A stretch of 11,490 nucleotides of DNA from Bacteroidota bacterium (lineage in GTDB: Bacteria > Bacteroidota > Bacteroidia > SpSt-205 > S141-50): assembly GCA_015490695.1 (NCBI GenBank), contig WFXK01000233.1, forward strand, positions 1 to 11,490. Direction: 5' to 3'. The translations under genes were made by a program, and so were the position numbers. Within the stretch, counting starts at the first letter, position 1. The number at the start of each line of letters is the position of its first letter. Below the pieces are notes generated by a model. It ran no database searches. It was not told the origin of the DNA and saw only the letters and a list, made by a program, of their open reading frames with translations. Shown here piece after piece: positions 7,277 to 11,490 of this stretch.

Positions 7277-7850
7277 GAATCCAATCGCTGTCCTTGCCTG
7301 TTTCTATCTGCTGTAAAATCATTTCTATAGCACGCTCCTTATTCGGGTCATAACGCATCTTCAAGTCCGAACCAAACAGCTTCGCAATAAACTGCCAAAA
7401 CATCGCACTACGAGTGTTTTTATACTCTTCTATCAATTGATATGCCGTAGAACCTGTTTCCCGATTAATGAGTTTAATTAAGATTTTTCCTTCGTAGACA
7501 GTAAGATTGCGGATTTCATCTTCATAACGTTCAAAGAGTTCTTTTTCTAATCGTTTTAAGTAGCGTTTTCGTTCTATGGGGTTATGCACGTTGGCTAATT
7601 GGGCATTGATTTCGTTAATGATTTTAGCGCAGGCTTTAGCTAAGGGATAGACTTTTCTAACGGCTCGTCTTAGGCGATAATAGGAGCGCAGGCGGCGTCT
7701 ATAGCGCCGAGCCTCCGCCTTAGAAGGTGCTTTTGCCGTAATCAACACAGGGTCTAGGAAACAAATAGGGATACCATCGCTACCTACGGCTAAATAAATA
7801 GGACCTTGTGCCCAAACCCACGTAAACAACAACGCTATTATCCACCGCAT
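7263..7850 (-). CDS. DUF4294 family exported protein
   Basis: A 195-residue protein. Residues 1-15 (MRWIIALLFTWVWAQ) look like a signal peptide, so it is probably periplasmic or envelope-associated. The core from about 50 to 180 matches the DUF4294 pattern I know from Bacteroidota: a very basic stretch RRYRRRLRSYYRLRRAVRKVYPLAKACAK in its first part (48-76, shown only as a description of its Arg content), then LEKELFERYEDEIRNLT (101-117), GKILIKLINRETG (121-133) and FWQFIAKLFGSDLKMRYDP (151-169). The family's function is not established. It is last in a minus-strand run, 22 bp after the T9SS-sorted protein gene, and its 3' end overlaps the convergent small exported protein gene by 14 bp. The family assignment is from recognition of these motifs and could be confirmed by a profile search. 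Confidence 0.85.
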   Translation of the reverse strand: MRWIIALLFTWVWAQGPIYLAVGSDGIPICFLDPVLITAKAPSKAEARRYRRRLRSYYRLRRAVRKVYPLAKACAKIINEINAQLANVHNPIERKRYLKRLEKELFERYEDEIRNLTVYEGKILIKLINRETGSTAYQLIEEYKNTRSAMFWQFIAKLFGSDLKMRYDPNKERAIEMILQQIETGKDSDWILIPY

Positions 7851-7872
7851 CGCCCGCTAAAATTAAAAAATT

Positions 7873-9564
7873 TTATAATAAAAACCGCTTCACATACCGC
7901 TTACCCCGATAAAAAACCTCAATCCAATACATACCCGCTGCAAGAGTTTTTAAGGAGATTTCATCTTCTCTCTTTGTAATGCGTCCTTTACGCACCACTT
8001 GACCCCAGAGGTCATAAATATTATACGTGGCTTCCCCTTCAAAGGTTTCATCAAACACCACCTGCAACACCCCTGCTTTCTCCACAACCGAAATCCAAGA
8101 ACGAACATCATCCATAAAAAGCACGTTAGAATACAAAACAGCCCCTTGCGCATCTTTTAATAACACCCGGTAGTAATAATCCCTCCCAGCTTCAGCATAA
8201 ACATCTTCCATAGTAAAAGTCGTTCCTTGTTGTAGTACTTGTTCTTGAAGCGTTATAAAAGCCCTATTTGGGGCATCGCTTCGCTGCAAATACAGCGTAA
8301 TGGGAAAAGCCACAGTGTTGCTTAAATACCCATAAATGGTAATTCCTTGGTCGTTTCGTTTGCCTCGGATACGAACAAAACGCAGCGGCAACACTGTAGA
8401 AGAAATACTTTCATGCTGGATGAAGACACCACTATCCCATAAAGCATCGCCTACGTCAGCAATCACTAATTTTAACGTATAGGTCTGAAAAGGAATTACA
8501 GGGTATTGAGCAATAAGGGGGACTAAGATACCGTCGTATTCTACCCAAGGACCGCCATAGTTATCGGTATAATAAACGGCGTTACTATTACAGCAAGCGC
8601 TGCTACTACAATAGCGGGCACAATCGCCATTGACATCAGCATTAACGTTTTGAATCGTAATGGGTGTGTTAGTCCCAGGTAAAAGTGCCATGTTTTGTTT
8701 TCCTGGGATGCCTGGTCCACTAATAAAGAAGGCAAAAGCGTCGTTGTATTCGCAGCAGACGTACTCTTCATACTCTTCGGAAGCGAACACATAGCGGAAA
8801 CGTAGAGTATCCCCCTTAGGAACAAGCGTAATCGTTACAGCACAAGCGTCATAAGAGATAAAAGGCGCAACAATAGCATTGATGTCAGGGTCGCCCGGAG
8901 CAAAAAGGTTCGTTGTGGTACAACAGCTATTATTAGGTCCTTGGGCATCTATAGCCCGCCCTGTGGTCATGATTAAGCCACTATCTAACCCTATACCACC
9001 ACCTACAAACCATCCAAAGGCTTGCGAAGGACAATCAGGAACCACGGAAACCACTGAAACAGTGCTGTCTACTAAACGATTGATGATGTTTATCCACGTA
9101 TCTATATACACTTGCAAAGGACCATTGACTTTTGCGCTAGTAACCTCTTCTATAGCGATAGCAAAGGGAGTGCACGAAGGTTGACTCCATGTGTCTACAA
9201 TAATGTAGTAAGTACGATAAGCATGGAGCACTACGTTTTTTAATTGCGGGTTTCCTGAGGGGCTTTCAGCCTTGGCGACCAATTGTGCATTGGGGTCATC
9301 AGGACAATTTTCCACAACAAACACCCCACACCACGGTGCTGTGTTCGTTAAAGTGATTTGAAGGACTTTTGTTGTTGTAGGCGTATAGACAAAGACATAG
9401 TCCTCGCCGCTCATGTAGGGGCTAAACTGCGTGTAGTGGTTTCCTGCACCACAAGTGCTTAAGCTTTTTTGAAAGAAAGGTAATGTAATGATAACATGGG
9501 CATTGTAACATTGCTTGCCCCACAGCAGCAGCGACGCTCCAAGCCAAAGTAGCAACCCCCTCAT
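7873..9564 (-). CDS. T9SS-sorted extracellular protein with choice-of-anchor L domain
   Basis: A 563-residue secreted protein. Order of parts: signal peptide (1-16, MRGLLLWLGASLLLWG); a beta-rich region (about 18-140) with GEDYVFVYTP and TYYIIVDTW, like the pre-peptidase C-terminal (PPC) fold; a choice-of-anchor L domain (about 155-385) recognised from FRYVFASEEYEEYVC, YNDAFAFFISGPG and ALLPGTNTPITIQNVN; a fibronectin-III-like part (about 390-485); and a type A T9SS C-terminal sorting domain (about 497-563: YNIYDLWGQVV, LAAGMYWIEV and a final basic strand). It should be exported by Sec, then by the type IX system, and released or attached to the surface; an adhesive role is an inference. It has 15 cysteines, all before residue 326. 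Start: ATG at 9564 is 5 bp after the preceding stop; ATG at 9594 would add 10 residues and overlap that gene by 25 bp. Confidence 0.9.
   Translation of the reverse strand: MRGLLLWLGASLLLWGKQCYNAHVIITLPFFQKSLSTCGAGNHYTQFSPYMSGEDYVFVYTPTTTKVLQITLTNTAPWCGVFVVENCPDDPNAQLVAKAESPSGNPQLKNVVLHAYRTYYIIVDTWSQPSCTPFAIAIEEVTSAKVNGPLQVYIDTWINIINRLVDSTVSVVSVVPDCPSQAFGWFVGGGIGLDSGLIMTTGRAIDAQGPNNSCCTTTNLFAPGDPDINAIVAPFISYDACAVTITLVPKGDTLRFRYVFASEEYEEYVCCEYNDAFAFFISGPGIPGKQNMALLPGTNTPITIQNVNADVNGDCARYCSSSACCNSNAVYYTDNYGGPWVEYDGILVPLIAQYPVIPFQTYTLKLVIADVGDALWDSGVFIQHESISSTVLPLRFVRIRGKRNDQGITIYGYLSNTVAFPITLYLQRSDAPNRAFITLQEQVLQQGTTFTMEDVYAEAGRDYYYRVLLKDAQGAVLYSNVLFMDDVRSWISVVEKAGVLQVVFDETFEGEATYNIYDLWGQVVRKGRITKREDEISLKTLAAGMYWIEVFYRGKRYVKRFLL
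7876..8076 (-). other. Encoded type IX secretion C-terminal sorting domain
   Basis: Encodes about residues 497-563 of the extracellular protein. Marks of the type A sorting domain are the strand with YNIYDLWGQVV, the turn LAAGMYWIEV, and a basic final strand ending KRFLL. It directs outer-membrane passage through the Por/T9SS machinery and is usually cleaved by PorU. Part of the parent CDS, listed for the domain boundary. Confidence 0.85.
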
Positions 9565-9569
9565 AGCCC

Positions 9570-9875
9570 TTAACGATTTTGTGGTTCTCTCCATTGAATC
9601 CCTACGGATTGAACGATTTGTGAGATATAATACGGGGTGATTTGCGGGATTACCTCTAGCTCACAATAGGCGTTTTGAGGAAAGCAACGACAAGCCAAAA
9701 CTCCCTGTTTTTCCTCAAAAGCCTGCGTCAATTGGCTGTATTTATCGGCGGCGTTGTCATAGGAAAAATAAAGTAGATAAACCACTTTCCCCTCTGACGC
9801 CGCCTTACGCTCTATGTTAGGCTTTGACCCGCCTAACCATAACCCCAAGCCTATTATAATTCCCATCCATTTCAT
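9570..9875 (-). CDS. Small uncharacterised exported protein with ferredoxin-like pattern
   Basis: A 101-residue protein that I do not recognise. The N-terminus MKWMGIIIGLGLWLGGS (1-17) looks like a signal peptide, without a lipobox cysteine. The mature part shows an alternating pattern: strand KVVYLLYF (30-37), helix about 41-56, strand GVLACRCF (58-65), strand YCELEVIP (70-77), helix about 81-92. This is the beta-alpha-beta-beta-alpha order of heavy-metal-associated or ferredoxin-like folds, and cysteines at 62, 64 and 71 are clustered, but the classical CxxC metal motif is absent, so metal binding is only a possibility. It is first in a minus-strand run with the T9SS-sorted protein (5 bp to the preferred start) and the DUF4294 protein, suggesting an envelope-related role. 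No TAnnTTTG element is found in the region upstream. Confidence 0.75.
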   Translation of the reverse strand: MKWMGIIIGLGLWLGGSKPNIERKAASEGKVVYLLYFSYDNAADKYSQLTQAFEEKQGVLACRCFPQNAYCELEVIPQITPYYISQIVQSVGIQWREPQNR

Positions 9876-9998
9876 AGTTTGTGATTTTTAGTTTTTAAAA
9901 TAAGTGAGTTTCTATATTGTTATACGTGTGATTTTATATAAAGGTTTCACTTGGGTAAATACCTATTGAGATTTAGTGAGGATGGATAGCCCAAAATT

Positions 9999-10020
9999 TT
10001 TTAACTTTGCAAAGTCAAAA
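9999..10020. repeat. 22-bp imperfect palindrome over the solenoid gene promoter
   Basis: The core ACTTTGCAAAGT (10004-10015) is a perfect 12-bp palindrome. Its arms extend to TTTT and AAAA with one mismatched pair (10003/10016). It covers the -7 element and the likely transcription start, so it could be an operator, but it may also arise by chance from the TAnnTTTGC promoter motif. Confidence 0.4.
10002..10009 (+). promoter_or_regulatory. Promoter -7 element for the solenoid-like gene
   Basis: TAACTTTG matches TAnnTTTG and is followed by C as in most other promoters here. It ends 22 bases before the ATG at 10032, giving a leader of about 16 bases, longer than for the other promoters in the window. 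No TTTG is seen at the -33 distance. The 156-bp divergent intergenic region 9876-10031 shows nothing else recognisable. Confidence 0.6.
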
Positions 10021-10031
10021 TAGATAGGGTT

Positions 10032-11490
10032 ATGGATGTGGTAAAAGCCTTTTTAAACAGCCTCAGCGAAGAAGAACACAAGCAATTCAGACGGTTTTTG
10101 AAAAGTCATATCCAACGAAAAGCCTCTAAATTATTAGCCCTTTATGAGACTTATCGGCAATATCCTAATTTAAAGACACCTCAAATTGTCCAACTCATCT
10201 ACGGCGAAGTCAATAAACAAAACTCTGATGCCTATCGCTCCCTTAAACGTGAACTAAAAAAAGTAATAGAACGTTATATTTTCTTTCAAAAATTAGAACA
10301 AGACCCATCCGCTCAAGTACTATTTAATAGTGTTATTGCCAATTACCTTTTAGAACGCTATTTATTCCACGAAGCGCTGCACTATATAGATAAATCGCTG
10401 AATTTAGTGCATCAACATGAAATCATTAGTGCTGCTCCCTTAATCTATTTACAACGATTTAGAATGACTTTGCGCACCGAAGTAGACTCTTTAGATAATT
10501 TGTGGAAAGATTATCAAACCCGCCTTCATTACTTTAACCGCTTAGGACTCCTTCATATTTACCAACGTAAAATCGTAGCAGCCTTAACCTTAGAACAATT
10601 TGATAAAGCCGATAAGCTTTATGCGCAACTCAATCAAGAGATGCCTCCTGCAGAAGACGAACCCTTAGAACTCCACATCCGCAGAGCCCTAATCCAAGCA
10701 CAAATGTACCGATATAAAAAACAAATTGCAGCACTTGTAGAGTTTCTACAAAGCTTTTTCGCCAAATATGAAGAGAAAAATTTAGAAAAACACTATACAA
10801 CCCGAATCCCTTACTATATCCTTCGCATCTATGAAGTAGAAGCGCTTATCTATTTAGGGCAACTAAAACAAGCACAGGAATACTTTAGCTATTATCTATC
10901 GCCCTTGACAGAAGAAAGCCATCCTTTGGCTAAGCTCTTTAGAAGCGTGTTGGTTTACTATGAGTTTCTCATAGACTTCTACTTAGGTGCACACCATGCA
11001 TGGCGCATGCATTTCAAACAATTTGTAGAAAAAGAAATGGACATAGACCCTATCAATGCCTTAGATAAAACGCTTATCTATGCTTTATTACTCTATTTAG
11101 GCAAACGCTATAAAGAAGCTCAGCAACTTCATAAAAAAATCCAAAGTTTAGAATTAAAACGTAATCCTTTACTTTCTCATGCTTTGTTTGCTATGGATTT
11201 ACTACGCTTGATTATTGCTTTTGAGGAGGCATCACCACGATTTTGGGCAGTATTACGCCATTTCCAAGAACGGTATAAAAAATTATTAAATAAGGAAGAA
11301 GTACAATTTCACAAACCTTTATTAGAATGGATTAAAGAAGCGGCATTGAAAAACAATTTCCACATTCAATTAAATGAAGAGCAGAAACAGTACTTGCAGC
11401 AGCTAATAGATAAACATCGTTATGAAACGATTTTATTACTGCGTTATCCTGTGTTTTTACCTTTATGGCTGTATGCAAAGCATCTTGGTA
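10032..11490 (+). CDS. Large helical (TPR/solenoid-like) Bacteroidota protein, 3' end missing
   Basis: An open frame of 486 complete codons with no stop up to the window end, checked codon by codon. It begins MDVVKAFLNSLSEEEHKQFR with no signal peptide or membrane segment, so it is probably cytoplasmic. The sequence is almost wholly alpha-helical in character, with many Leu, Tyr, Lys, Glu and Gln and recurring helix-pair patterns such as ANYLLERYLFHEALHYIDKS (about 105-124) and EVEALIYLGQLKQAQEYFSY (about 269-288), as in TPR-type solenoids that bind other proteins. The N-terminal pattern (LSEEEHKQFRRFLKS, then a YGEVNKQNSDAYRSLKREL-like stretch) resembles uncharacterised proteins that I recall as common in Bacteroidota. 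The ATG at 10032 follows a -7 element by 22 bases. No catalytic motif is seen. Function unknown. Confidence 0.82.
   Translation, partial: MDVVKAFLNSLSEEEHKQFRRFLKSHIQRKASKLLALYETYRQYPNLKTPQIVQLIYGEVNKQNSDAYRSLKRELKKVIERYIFFQKLEQDPSAQVLFNSVIANYLLERYLFHEALHYIDKSLNLVHQHEIISAAPLIYLQRFRMTLRTEVDSLDNLWKDYQTRLHYFNRLGLLHIYQRKIVAALTLEQFDKADKLYAQLNQEMPPAEDEPLELHIRRALIQAQMYRYKKQIAALVEFLQSFFAKYEEKNLEKHYTTRIPYYILRIYEVEALIYLGQLKQAQEYFSYYLSPLTEESHPLAKLFRSVLVYYEFLIDFYLGAHHAWRMHFKQFVEKEMDIDPINALDKTLIYALLLYLGKRYKEAQQLHKKIQSLELKRNPLLSHALFAMDLLRLIIAFEEASPRFWAVLRHFQERYKKLLNKEEVQFHKPLLEWIKEAALKNNFHIQLNEEQKQYLQQLIDKHRYETILLLRYPVFLPLWLYAKHLG

Noticed and set aside
8541..9184. Open frames on both strands inside the T9SS-sorted protein gene
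   Set aside because: They are out of frame with clear domain motifs of the real gene and show no family signature of their own.
9876..10031. Possible small RNA or small gene in the largest intergenic region
   Set aside because: The 156 bp are AT-rich and hold one promoter element and a palindrome; I see no open frame of note, tRNA fold or terminator hairpin.
1..11490. Defence system, CRISPR array, prophage or insertion sequence
   Set aside because: No spaced direct repeats, transposase, integrase, nuclease or helicase motifs are visible; the recognised genes are housekeeping or envelope functions.

Overview
The window reads as chromosomal DNA of a Bacteroidota bacterium, order not determined. 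Reasons seen directly: promoters of the TAnnTTTG (-7) / TTTG (-33) type typical of the phylum, a surface protein ending in a type IX secretion (Por) sorting domain, a DUF4294 protein, a Bacteroidota-style long M16 peptidase, and a choice-of-anchor L protein. The DNA is AT-leaning. Genes are very tightly packed: by my count only about 316 of 11490 bases lie outside the called genes.

Layout. (1) 1-4105, minus strand: a lipoprotein, a periplasmic or secreted M16 zinc peptidase and a flavin-reductase-like protein (cut by the window start) form a probable operon, joined by a 10-bp overlap and a 5-bp gap. (2) 4171-4572, plus strand: a FluC/CrcB fluoride channel, divergent from the lipoprotein. (3) 4577-5164, minus strand: the tRNA hydroxylase MiaE, tail-to-tail with fluC and divergent from pyrG. 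(4) 5224-6849, plus strand: CTP synthase, followed by a small putative exported protein whose apparent GTG start lies 53 bp inside pyrG. (5) 7263-9875, minus strand: a second probable operon of a 101-residue exported protein, a T9SS-sorted extracellular protein and a DUF4294 protein. (6) 10032-11490, plus strand: an open-ended gene for a large alpha-helical, solenoid-like protein, cut by the window end.

How the genes relate. Housekeeping functions (pyrG, miaE, fluC) are interleaved with two cell-envelope clusters. The M16/lipoprotein cluster and the T9SS/DUF4294 cluster hold most of the uncharacterised content. The most unusual general signal is promoter placement: at four of the five start codons with a recognisable -7 element, the element ends only 6-10 bases before the chosen start, which predicts leaderless or nearly leaderless mRNAs and fixes start codons for fluC and miaE. 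I found no RNA gene, CRISPR array, insertion sequence or convincing intrinsic terminator, and no evidence that the window holds a complete new defence-like system.
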